The position numbers and the translations under genes are program-made. From Polytrichum commune (Eukaryota > Streptophyta > Polytrichopsida > Polytrichales > Polytrichaceae): DNA of 64,000 nt. The notes beneath the pieces are model-generated. The model was not told the DNA's origin. It ran no database searches and worked only from the letters and a program-made list of their open reading frames with translations. This document shows positions 12,501-21,840 of the stretch, piece after piece; within the stretch, counting starts at the first letter, position 1; each line of letters starts with the position of its first letter. The DNA lies in the NCBI GenBank assembly GCA_950295325.1, contig OX485806.1:4216001-4280000 (forward strand), written 5' to 3'.

Positions 12501-12920
12501 TGCAATATGTTAGCGTTGTCCTTCACCGAGTCATGCGGATTCAGCCACGATGCCTCTTGCGGGACAGCTGCACAGGTTTATCAATGTGGAAGATATTTCA
12601 GTGAATTGCGCAAACAGTTCATGGCACTAATTAAGAAGCGAGGTTGCGTCGAAGGGAATGTGTAATATCAAATTGCAGGTCATCAATTCGGCACTGAAGA
12701 ATGCATTCCACACTGGTATTTTGTGCTGAATCAATCAAGGCAAGGTTAGAACATCGACAACTGTTTGTAGTGACAGAAATTCACGCTGTGCCATCGGGAT
12801 AGCAAGCAAGTTGACATTATTGGAAGTGAGATTTTGTGCACCTTGAGCAAGCAGAAGGGTGAAGAGTATCCCAAGTGCTGCTGTCTGTCTGCTGCCTGCG
12901 GCAGCTCGTAGAGGCCCCAT
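6590..12920 (-). CDS. Secreted beta-helix / Ser-Pro4 rod / root cap domain protein (17 exons, 1042 aa)
   Basis: Reconstructed minus-strand exons: 12920-12842, 12567-12461, 12228-12057, 11861-11742, 11620-11364, 11181-11107, 10970-10728, 10563-10474, 10353-10252, 10125-10063, 9895-9827, 9652-9610, 9478-8406, 8146-8036, 7637-7479, 7171-6971, 6754-6590 (stop TGA). They sum to 3129 nt with all phases consistent. Residues 1-26 are a signal peptide (LGILFTLLLAQ). Residues about 120-440 are a right-handed beta-helix with repeated GGAV-type turns and NNTA motifs. Residues 495-710 are a Ser-Pro4 rod, as in extensins and pherophorins. Residues 711-781 are a Pro-rich linker ending in CQCNCP. Residues 782-988 match the plant root cap domain (GDPHF, RFDFHGK, CVISD, GQTYQ, ADC). 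Residues 989-1042 are an acidic tail. A cell-wall or extracellular location is inferred. Every exon is predicted by eye; the weakest junctions are exon 1 to 2 (GTGCAC donor), exon 6 to 7 (GC donor) and exon 13 to 14. Confidence 0.75.
6971..8555 (-). other. Root cap (PF06830-type) domain region, exons 13-16
   Basis: Exon 13 ends with GFVEGDPHFFGKHGERFDFH, then NRDYCVISDKQLQVN. Exon 14 gives YEDYNILVNAQ. Exon 15 runs from VELPEAHEFKSAANDLTIS to IMKATTGQHGSGANY. Exon 16 has LTGEIVVHCEGQTYQ and SSILAADCKFAEFE. This follows, in order, the blocks of the land-plant root cap / LEA-like family (GDP.F...F.FHGK..R.FC.VSD; a V.AQ block; GQTY; a final .ATDC block). Introns at 8147-8405, 7638-8035 and 7172-7478 are phase 0. 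The domain's biochemical role is not established; it is found in secreted plant proteins. Confidence 0.8.
8228..8322 (-). other. Possible cassette exon inside intron 13
   Basis: Behind an acceptor TTTCAAATTAG lies an open block beginning PKYYNVRIELIWLNEAKEL and ending KCT, with a weak donor GTAGAC at 8227. It reads like protein, but no donor in the right phase joins it to exon 14. Skipping it (8406 to 8146) gives the spacing expected for the root cap domain. It may be an alternative exon or chance. Confidence 0.25.
8769..9416 (-). repeat. Ser-Pro4 hydroxyproline-rich rod coding repeat
   Basis: 216 codons of Pro and Ser, mostly perfect S-P-P-P-P tandem units (15 bp each), interrupted near the C-terminal end by a His-rich patch (HPPHPHHARHPPPPH). 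Ser-Pro4 is the arabinosylated motif of plant extensins and of pherophorin rods of green algae. The third codon positions vary from unit to unit while the amino-acid pattern holds, so the repeat seems under protein-level selection rather than recently amplified. The plus strand therefore carries long glycine-rich shadow frames. Confidence 0.92.
10063..11861 (-). other. Right-handed beta-helix region (exons 4-10)
   Basis: Seven exons encode coils of a pectin-lyase-like beta-helix. Exon 5 has IDGKGMGQIF, then GTLTLKNLEITGG, then VLFYNNTAS. Exon 6 has GSGGAVMVKAGALAHIRSC. Exon 7 has WSNNASWGGAVYV and CSFVNNTAA. Exon 8 has VDGGAILLAW and SFVNNTAG. Exon 9 opens MSGGDVELQAG. Exon 10 has HAVAVKHHASATFIRC. 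Each coil alternates a G-G-A-V strand with an F-x-N-N-T-A turn, the pattern of polymorphic-membrane-protein-like and algal beta-helix proteins. No catalytic pectate lyase residues are apparent, so binding or scaffold use is more likely than catalysis. Confidence 0.75.
10971..11106 (-). other. Probable GC-AG intron (intron 6)
   Basis: Exon 6 must end in phase 0 to meet exon 7 at 10970, whose frame is unambiguous. The only fitting donor is AACATG|GCAAGT, the classical GC donor context. It gives FEKNM joined to ASRGAALFVG, matching the N-x-A-x-x-G-x-A coil turn. The nearest GT (GCAA|GTTTCG) would be out of phase. Confidence 0.6.
12842..12920 (-). other. Exon 1: start codon and signal peptide
   Basis: ATG at 12920 opens MGPLRAAAGSRQTAALG followed by a hydrophobic run ILFTLLLA. 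The exon ends CAA G|GTGCAC, phase 1. It joins exon 2 (12567), whose first two bases complete an Ala codon. The same frame stays open past the donor to 12735, so an unspliced read is possible, but only the spliced form enters the next exon in frame. I found no clear TATA box upstream. Confidence 0.65.
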
Positions 12921-14883
12921 CCTCTTGTGATGGAAGGCCTGCAGCTCCTCAATTCTTCCCCCTTTTCGCAGCTACATAATAATTTTGACAATTTCCCCAC
13001 CAATCCTTACTAACTCCCCCCCTACCTCGCAAAATGAGAGAATGAAATTTCCAGCTCGATCAGCTGCTGAATGAATTATGAACCAGGTGCTCGACACGCA
13101 GTGCTCGATCAAGCGTCACGAGCAGATTATCAGTTGCAAAAGTTAAAAACTCATCAAGTATGAAAATCTGACCAGGACAGCCTACCCCCCAGAGTTGAGC
13201 TTGGGACCCCTCATTTCATCCCACCATATTTGTGGGTAACTTCAATGGGAACTATGCCCAACAGATCTATGCAAAATCCACTCTGAACAATCAAATCAAC
13301 ACCCATAGCTAAAGTCTTCGGCTACCATCCTGGATTATTCCAAACTTGCTAATTGGTCAACAACCTTGCTCAATCATGTAGTCGCTATAGAATATACACA
13401 CTGCAACTAATTAAACTGAAATTGATGTGCTTCCATGGAGGCTTCACCATGGTGGATCAGCATTGCCGAGAAGCACTGTCTAATTGAGGTGCAAAACTTC
13501 AGGAGCCTATCGAAAGGGGAAGGAGTGAGTTTCTCTAAACTAAGTTGAGAGAGTTGAGAATGGGAGACAATTAAAGCTTATGAGGGGCTAAGGAGGGGTA
13601 AGCAATTGAGGCGGAGGAGCTTTTAACTAACGGCGGACGTTGTGTGCAGCCTGGAGGTAGCGGTTGCCAGTAACTGTCCGTGGAGCCACAACCAACCCCA
13701 GCCCCTCCTCGTCCCCCCCTAACCAGAATTCAGGAACTAACCACATGTTTACCTGACTACCCCATCCTTGTATACAGGCACTTCAATCACTGCTTCTCAT
13801 ATAATTCATCCACTCCACACAGACAGACCCAACATGACATTCATAAATTCCATCATCCAGCACATCTTGGATGTCTGCTTCTGCTTCCATAGGCTCATCA
13901 TCCCATGTGAGTGTCATCTCTATACCTTATGGCAATGACAAGATCATCATTTGACACTCCCCAGGTCTACATTGTAGTGGCCACTATTGCAATGAATCCA
14001 TGACTTGGCTACATTTCAATTCCTTTGCCCTCCTCATCCTTACCATCCTCTTGATGAGATTCTGCGCAATCAACTTCTGGACTCTTTCAATGCAGATGCA
14101 CACCTTGCAACTGGTACAAATCCAGAGCAGCAACAGATGCATTCAAAGCATCAACTCAGTGCCAGATTCTAGTGTACTTCCGGTGGACTTGCATGTTTGA
14201 GGCAAGCTGACGAGGATGATGATTCTGGAATTATGACACATTGTCCAGACTTCAACCTTAAAAGAAGCTCGTGCTGCTGCTTCAATTTGAAGCCTTTCAA
14301 GCTCCCATAAATGTAAAACAAAATGTTTGAATTAACATGTGCTGGAAAACCTGGATGTGTGTTGGGGTGAATGGATGAAAGTGTGTTACAACCGCAGCAG
14401 GGGTACTACCTCATCAGCATTAACCGCCGCCCTGTTGCCCATACTTTCCAGCCTTAACATATAATTCATCCTGCAACTCCTTGAATGAACAAGTGTTCAT
14501 CACTGGACTCCAGCCGTTCATCCCAAGCCTACAAAAGTTTGATTCTGGTTAAATGCTGGCTTTGGTTCCATTTCTTTGTCTCAAACGTAGATTCATCATA
14601 AGTCACTTATCACTCATTCTCATACCCGGCGAAGTTCAATGGGAGCCATCTTGCCAATTCGGGCAAACCAACCCATATACTTGTTCTTTGTTGGATGCCT
14701 AAACCCTTGCCTCCAAAGAACCAGTGTACGGGTGGGTTCGTCCCAGCCCATCTTGCGGATGTGGCAGCGGCCTAAGATTCACTACAAGGAAGCCAATTGT
14801 TCTCATTGAGATGAACGAATATGATAGCATGGCTTCACCAATGTATGTGGGTGACATTTGGTTTGTTTTTCATGTTCTCCAAC

Positions 14884-15195
14884 CTCTACCGATTAGATTA
14901 ACACAACAAAACTCATGTTGCATTAGCAAATCTACGATGAAACATTTGCAAAAACCGTATTGAAATCAGACGTCCCTTGATTTAGTTATGGTTATTGGAA
15001 GTGCATATTTGTTGATTTCCTAATTGGATACATAAGTGCCCCCAGTGGTGTTCACTATTGAGTGTAGAGTATTTGTTAATATTTGAAGACGTACTCGAAT
15101 TCTCTTTTATTTAACATGTGTCTTTATGATGTATTGATCTTTGATCCTCACCAAACCACATACCAATCAAATATAAGGTCCGATTAAGAAAATGG
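14884..15195 (+). repeat. Dispersed repeat, copy A
   Basis: About 310 bp that aligns by eye along its length with 60181-60492 in the same orientation. Shared blocks include GCATTAGCAAAT, AGTTATGGTTATTGGAA (one mismatch), TTGTTGATTTC and GATCCTCACC. No coding frame or terminal repeat is visible, so the class is unknown. Confidence 0.65.
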
Positions 15196-16527
15196 TTGGG
15201 GGCCGGGTACTTCAATTTCGTCAAGATGTGGCTTTGGTTTTTCTTTTCCATTTGCTAAATCTCTTTATTACAAACTTCCATTGAAAGAGTGGTATACAGG
15301 ACAATTACTATTGCACCTAGTGGTGTATAATGTGTTATATATATAGAGATGTAGATGTAATTTCCATATTAACAATCTACTTTTTGATATGTATAATATG
15401 GCACAAGAACTCAGTAGTGTATTTATCACAACATTATTATGAATGAATGATGTAACATCAACATTTTCTTATTCTGAAGTAGAAATTTAGCCTCTAGAGA
15501 CTTCACATTTGTGATGTGCGGCATGGGCAAATGGTACTAGAATCAATGATTTAAGTTTTGATAGGGGACTCAACCACAATCATCTATGAGGGCCATTTTA
15601 CACACATGACCAAGAGCCACGACGAAAAATGATTTAGAATCTTTGGTGGTCACAGGCCCATCATGGCCCTTGGTCCGGAGCTATGACCAAGAGAATACTG
15701 ACATCGGTTTTAAACACCTTGGTCATATGTAACACAATGTAAAGCAAACTTGGACACAATGAAAAGGTGGACATCTTTCTAATGACCATGATCTTAAATG
15801 AGTGTCTTTGATTGACATAAAATGCAATACCTCAATTTCCAAGGCTTTGGGTTGTTATTAAATGTAATTTTCATTATATACCCCGCTCCCCCACCCCTTG
15901 GTTAATTTTTTCAATTTAGTTTGAAATTATGGCAAGGTTTCTTCCCCAAAGGTCGCCCTCCTTTTATGTTGAGACCACCTAATTGGATCCCTTGCCGCAA
16001 AATCCGGATGACCACCAAAAATTATTCACTTCATGTTATGTAGGATTTCAAGTCACTTTCTTTCTTGTCCACATAACAAAGGGTGTGGGTTCTATGGGCG
16101 TGGGGTCTAGAGCGACATATTCAGGCATCAAATAACACAATTCCATCATGTTAGGTCGGGTTAGCTTGAATGGCGACTGTCTAAGCAAGCCAAAAGCTAG
16201 GTTATGTTTCTTCCCTCTAACTCTGCATAGTTGGGATAACGAAATGGATTTAACTCCAAAATGTAAGTTCATAATGCTTGTATCCCTTAATTTTCAAGTT
16301 CAAATTAAGCACGATACATATAAAATGATGCCGTTGGACACACTAGTTGATAAACAACAAATCATGCAATTTTTTTGTTGCTACAAAAGATGCATATAAT
16401 ATGTTAGGTTAAGATACTTATGCCGAGATAATGCTTGTATAACCCCAACGCAGCATGTAAAGGTGGGGTAGGGATTCTCCTTGTCAACAAATATGCGAGG
16501 CTAGTCACCGCTTGTATTCTGTTTCAA

Positions 16528-16865
16528 GTGCTAATAATTGAGCACATTATGTGAAATACTGCCATCGCTGGACACACTGGTTAGTATACATGAAACAGGT
16601 CGATCTCACAATTTTCCTGCAACTGCAGTAAGTGCATAGTAATATCAATTCTTGTTAAGGATTATGCCCATTTGATCATGGGTTGTAATCCTTTGCAGGC
16701 TCTAATAATTGAGCATATTGTATGAAGCCGATTTGATGGTGCTGGAAGCACTGGTAAGTCCGGTTTGGCCTTCCGTTCTAAAAATATATTAAAAAAACAA
16801 ACAAACAAACAAACAAACAACTTGGTAGGTATCATACAAATTTTGCAAATTTCCTGCAACTGTAG
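16528..16865 (+). repeat. Degenerate direct duplication
   Basis: Two adjacent blocks (16528-16628 and 16699-16865) share CTAATAATTGAGCA, a CTGG..CACTGGT segment and TTCCTGCAACTG. The second copy carries an insertion with (ACAA)n. It ends at the dinucleotide tract. Confidence 0.5.
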
Positions 16866-16866
16866 T

Positions 16867-16867
<1 letters not shown>

Positions 16868-16914
<47 letters not shown>
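16868..16914. repeat. (AT)n microsatellite
   Basis: An uninterrupted AT dinucleotide run of about 47 bases. Confidence 0.97.
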
Positions 16915-16917
<3 letters not shown>

Positions 16918-17017
16918 TTTGGATTATGGGCAGCTAATCCTAGTTGCAGTTGAAGATTGTAAAGTTCTATTGTGCCACCTGCTACTTACATTTTAGGGTA
17001 ATCGTGTCCACGAATTA

Positions 17018-17547
17018 GGGCCACTTTACACTTAGAGGCCGGGCCAATTCGTTGTGTAAGACGCTTGAAATCATCACTTGTGATTGGCCAAAAGGTTGAA
17101 ATTGGCCCCAACTCCTTTACACCTAGAGGCCGGGCCGATTTGGTGGTATGAATTTTTTAATCAAAAATTGCATGGTATGACACGGCCCGAGCTCATTGAA
17201 TTGGGTGCACCAAAAATGGAGGGCCAATTCTTGACCTTGGGACTAATGTCACATTTCAATAAAAATAAAATAAAATAAAATATGTTTTTTTTCAACGAAC
17301 TATATCCATTGGATTATGTGGAAATATGAACGGCTCTGTGCTAGATTATGCTAGATCTATTGTATTATGCTAGATTTATTGAATGGGCTTAGCTTCTTGG
17401 CCCTAAGGCCTTTACATATGGGAAAATTGGCCCCCATAATCTTATTATAATGTGTAGTTGAGGTTGGCCTCAAATCCAAAAGAGGCTAAAATTTCATGCA
17501 ATCGGCGTGAAGGGGAATTGGCCCGGCCTCTAGGTGAAAAGCAACCC
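17018..17547. mobile_element. PIF/Harbinger-type MITE H1 (530 bp)
   Basis: Ends GGGCCACTTTACACTTAGAG and the inverse ending GGTGAAAAGCAACCC, flanked by TTA at 17015-17017 and 17548-17550. The inner end GAGGCCGGGCC is also repeated near 17115. There is no transposase frame. A 3-bp TWA duplication with GGGCC ends indicates the PIF/Harbinger superfamily. Confidence 0.8.
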
Positions 17548-17605
17548 TTAGAGAAGATCTTCACAGAGAGCGGCAACAAACTGCTGACATGATTAGCTTA
17601 ACTCA

Positions 17606-18742
17606 GGGCCGGTTTACACTATGGACCATGAAGTTCGACCAGGGCGCTGCAAGGCAGCTGATTGGCTGTTGAAGTTCTCCCGGAACAACTTTGATTTACA
17701 CTAAGGAAAAAATGGCAGAAGGACCATGGAGGTCGAGGTCCCAAAAACATAATTTTTAAAGCCTAATAAATGCACTGACATGGTCCAACAAGTTTTGCAG
17801 CGAGAGAGGCAAGAGAGGTGGTTTGGAAGGAAAAGGCAAGGGCCATGTCAAAGAAATACAATTTCAATCATTTTTAATGAATCTACCTTTCATATGCCTT
17901 AATTATACCATAGTCCATGAGACATACCAGCACTACCTTGCCCTACCCCTTAAACCGGCTCACACGTGTTTCACCAAACAACGTGGGACATCTAGAACTC
18001 AAGAATTCAAGTGCAGATTCGTTTTTTTGTCTACCAAATGCAATATTTGGAATTTTGGGTGTGTAATATACCGTTGGAAAGGTCTTGAAAATACCTTTCC
18101 AACGGTATATTACACACCCAAAAATTTTAAAAATTTGAATTTGAAAAACAAAAAAGAAAAGTCTGTAGTGGTTTAATGACTGTAGATCAGGGTAGTCAAA
18201 AGAAGTGCAATGGGAAATCTTCTAACACTAATTATCAAAGAATTGAAAATTAGTGTTGAGCAAGGTAGGGTGGTAACAACATTAAATATAATCAAACACT
18301 AAATATTTTATTTAGTGTAGTGACAACACAAGGTACATGTCACATGTAAATTAAATTGAGCATGTACAAATTAAATTTCTCATTTTTCTTTTGTAAAAAT
18401 TGTTGTGAGAAGATTTGCAAGCCACATCTTCGACACATTTAACAAGAAGTGAAGACAAGTGATGCCCAAGAGAAGACAAGGAATGATCAAACTTAATTTT
18501 TTTCAAAATTGCCCTTTTTGGGCATGTATTAAAAACATCAGCACCTTCACTTCTTGGTGCATGGTCATTCTTCTTGGTCCACATTCGGTTTACACCTAGT
18601 GAGGGGTCCAAGGCTCTCAAAACTATTTTTTTATGAAGTCGGACCATGGAAGTCGGACCATGAACTCGGACCATTGACAAAGGCCATCTTCCATGGTCCG
18701 ACTTCATGGTCCGACTTCATGGTCCATAGTGTAAACCGGCCC
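17606..18742. mobile_element. PIF/Harbinger-type MITE H2 (1137 bp)
   Basis: Terminal inverted repeat GGGCCGGTTTACACTATGGA on both sides, continuing through CCATGAAGT. It is flanked by TCA at 17603-17605 and 18743-18745. The ACCATGGAAGTCGG motif is iterated near the right end. It contains a long perfect hairpin (18053-18123) and no transposase. It is homologous to H5 in the opposite orientation. Confidence 0.82.
18053..18123. repeat. Perfect 31-bp hairpin inside H2
   Basis: Arms 18053-18083 and 18093-18123 are exact inverse complements around a 9-base loop; the core is TAATATACCGTTGGAAAGGT. The same hairpin core occurs at 21241-21293 in H5. Confidence 0.9.
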
Positions 18743-18941
18743 TCAAAGATGATTCCGAACTAGACCTGCACTTGTTGTTGATTTGCATTGTGCACCGGCA
18801 AACCAATTTGGCTATTGTGGTGAGTCTGGTGACCTGCATTTAGGTTTAGCTGGCTCCTCGATTCCATTTTTATATGTCACCGACTCACCGCTATTAGTTG
18901 TTTCAAAAATCTAGACTAGAATGATTCAGCCTGAATCACAA

Positions 18942-19444
18942 GGGCCACTTCACACACGATACTGAGAGCCCGTGACCATTACACTTCAAGCACTCTCATT
19001 GGTGCAAAAGGCGGAGCCCGTCCAAGTTCACTACTTCACACTACGCTTGAGGGACCAACGGAGTATGTGAATGCAAGACGGATGTAAAGTCTACATGGAT
19101 TCCTACATGGCATTGAATGGATCATGTCTCATGGTCATTTGGATTATTTTCAAAAACCACCTCTTGGAGGTAGGCCTAACACAAAACCAGGAGACCATGG
19201 CACTCTGAATGCTCACAACCGTTGAGTTATTCTATTTTATCATGTGTGAGGACTTGCATGAATAGAAAATTCAGTGACGTAGCATTTGGTTGAGAGCCCG
19301 GTCACATATGACTTCACACTACACTTAAGGGTCCGTGACCACACTAAATGGTTTTGGAGGTGTGTTGGGAGGGCCTTTGGACACTTTCTTTTGGGCTCTC
19401 ATAATTTCATGGTCACGGCTCTTGGCTCGTGTGTGAAGTGGCCC
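18942..19444. mobile_element. PIF/Harbinger-type MITE H3 (503 bp)
   Basis: Ends GGGCCACTTCACACACGA and the exact inverse GTGTGTGAAGTGGCCC. The flanks are CAA and TAA, a decayed TAA duplication. It is the same subfamily and exactly the same length as H7 (35867-36369), which lies in the opposite orientation. Confidence 0.8.
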
Positions 19445-19479
19445 TAAAATACATGTGAACTCTATCATTTCAGACTACA

Positions 19480-19720
19480 TTACACTAAATATGATATTTA
19501 GTGTCACCAATTCTGATTGTCTTGCTCAATACTAATTGTAAACCGCAGTGTAATGTCACCAACACTAAATGTTAACCCAACATTATTTGTTGTTCCTTGT
19601 AAATTTCTTGGGGGATTATAGATTTATAGTTTTGCAATTACTGTCACTTACCAAGCGATTTTCATCCAAATTTCAATCATCCATGACAATATGTCATCAC
19701 AAGTTGCTGACAAGAGAAGG
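19480..19720 (+). repeat. TTTAGTGT-type dispersed repeat, copy A
   Basis: About 240 bp beginning ACACTAAATATGATATTTAG and containing TTGCTCAATACTAATTGTAAA, TAACCCAACATTATTTGT and ACCAAGCGATTTTCATCCAA. It matches 59520-59722 read on the other strand. Short ACACTAA..TTAGTGT inverted motifs near its edge suggest a small DNA transposon, but no target duplication could be fixed. Confidence 0.6.
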
Positions 19721-19777
19721 TAGAGTTTGGCCAATGGATGAATTCATCCATCACCCATGACAATATTTGTCTACTTA

Positions 19778-20290
19778 GGGGCGGTTTACACTATGGACCA
19801 AGAGCCATGACCATGAAATTCTAAAATTTGTGATTGGAGAGTAAAGTGCTCTTGGTCCCATTTGGCTTTACACTACCTTGAAAAAAGGAGAATGACCACT
19901 AACTTTGAGGTCCCCAAAAACTACTAAAATCTGCCATTTGGATAATGTGCCATGGTCCAACGGGTTTTCCGTTGAGGCGAGGCAAAATGCTCGACTCAAC
20001 GGAAATCAAGGGAGCCATAAGGCTGAAAATCAGCCATTGGCCGAATTTTTTTTTTAATATTTTTTTTTCCCGATTTTTTTTGACATTACTGTAGATCGTT
20101 GGGATAGAAATTTAAAAAATCAGCCCAAAGTTGTTCCGGTCCAAATCCACTTTACACTACAAGAGTGACCAAGCCACTCAAAAATCCATTTTTGATTTTT
20201 CATGGTCACAGCTCTTGGCCAAGAGCTGTGACCATGAAAATGATTTAATTTTCTTGGTCATGGCTCTTGGTCCATAGTGTAAACCGCCCC
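19778..20290. mobile_element. PIF/Harbinger-type MITE H4 (513 bp)
   Basis: Ends GGGGCGGTTTACACTATGGA and its inverse TCCATAGTGTAAACCGCCCC, flanked by TTA at 19775-19777 and 20291-20293. CCAAGAGC(C/T)(G/A)TGACCATGA is repeated inside on both sides. There is no coding frame. Confidence 0.85.
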
Positions 20291-20374
20291 TTAATCATAA
20301 CAAGTGTCATCCAAAAAGTTACCACAATGACATAAAATACCATATGGCACTAAATATCATATTTAGTGTAGTTA

Positions 20375-21840
20375 GGGCCGGTTTACACTATGGACCATGA
20401 AGTCGGACCATGGAAGAGGGTCTTTTTCAATGGTCCGACTTCATGGTCCAACTTCCATGGTCTGACTTCTTTAAAAATATGTTTTGAAAGCCTTGGGCCC
20501 CTCACTAGGTGTAAACCGAATGTGGACCAAGAAGAATGACCATGCACCCAAAAGTGAATGTGCTGATTTTTTTTCATACATGCCTAAAAAGGGCAATTTT
20601 GAAAAACAAAATTCAAGTTTGACCATCTCTTGTCTTCTCTTGGGCATCACTTGTCTTCACTTCTTGTTAAATGTGTCGAAGATGTGGCTTGCAAGCCTTC
20701 TCACAACAATTTTTACAAAAAAAATGAGCGATTTAATTTGTACATGTTCAATGTTATTCACATGTGACATATACCTTATGTTGTCACTACACTAAATAGG
20801 ATATATAGTGCTTGTTTAAATTTAATGTTGTTACCACTGTACCTTGTTCAACACTAATTTTCAATTCTTTGATAATTAGTGTTAGAAGATTTGCTAGAAG
20901 ATATGTTGGAATTCTCCTTTTATCATTGTTTTTTTTTGTCATATCCTTACTAAAACTAAATTCAAACATGTAGCTTCCACATTTTACCATAGTTGACATT
21001 TAGTGTTTGATTTACATTTAATGTTACTTGCTTCCATAGGGTTATTGAAATTTAGTGTATGCATTCATATTTAGTGTATCAAACACTAAACATCCTATTT
21101 AGTGTAGTGAAAAACTATGCAAAAATGAACCGCAATCGTTTTCCCATTGCGGTTCTTTTGACCACCCTGATCCACAATCGCTAACCAACTACAGATTTTT
21201 CTTTTTTGTTTTGCAACTTTAATTTTAAACTTTTGGGGAGTGTAATATACCGTTGGAAAGGTATTTTCAAGACCTTTCCAACGGTATATTACAAGCTCCC
21301 AAATTCCAAATATTTTAGTTGGTAGACCAAAAACAAAATCTGCTCTCAAAATCTTGAGTTCTAGATGTCCCACATTGTTTGATGACACATGTGGGAGCAA
21401 GTTTAAGAGGTAGGGCATGGAAGACTTAGTATGTCTCATGGGATATGATTTAAGCACATAGGGGTGGACTTGCTTCTTAGGATTTATTACATCATATAGA
21501 TGTTGGAAAGTGTGCCTCTGAGTCTTATGTAGTGGAAAGAGTTTTATTTTTAAAGACCCAAAAAATTCATCAAAAAAGTATTATAACGGCATTTCTCTGA
21601 CATGGGCCCCTGCCTTTTCCTACCATACCTCTCTTGCCTCTCACACTGCAAAACCCGTTAGACCATGTCAGTGCATTTATTAAGCCTTGAAAATCGTATT
21701 TTGGGGACCTCGACCTCCATGGTCCCTCTGCCATTTTTTCCTTAGTGTTAACCGAAGTGGTCCCGGGACAAGTTTAGCATCCAATCAACACTCTTACAAC
21801 ACCTTGGTCTGACTTCGTGGTCCATATTGTAAACTGGCCC
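20375..21840. mobile_element. PIF/Harbinger-type MITE H5 (1466 bp)
   Basis: Ends GGGCCGGTTTACACTATGGA and a one- or two-mismatch inverse ending GTAAACTGGCCC, flanked by TTA at 20372-20374 and 21841-21843. It is an inverted relative of H2, including the shared hairpin and the tract beginning GTGGGACATCTAGAACTCAA (here on the other strand), but has extra sequence in the middle. There is no transposase. Confidence 0.85.

Larger units (their letters stand above)
12921..17017. other. Gene-free spacer upstream of the beta-helix gene
   Basis: The left end should hold the promoter and 5' leader of the minus-strand gene. I see no other convincing gene. It contains one dispersed repeat copy (14884-15195), a decayed MITE-like stretch near 15588-15745, a tandem duplication (16528-16865) and a dinucleotide tract. 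Confidence 0.5.

Noticed and set aside
15588..15745. Tenth Harbinger-like MITE (GGGCCATTTTACACACATGA)
   Set aside because: The left end fits the family, but the right end and target duplication are not recognisable.
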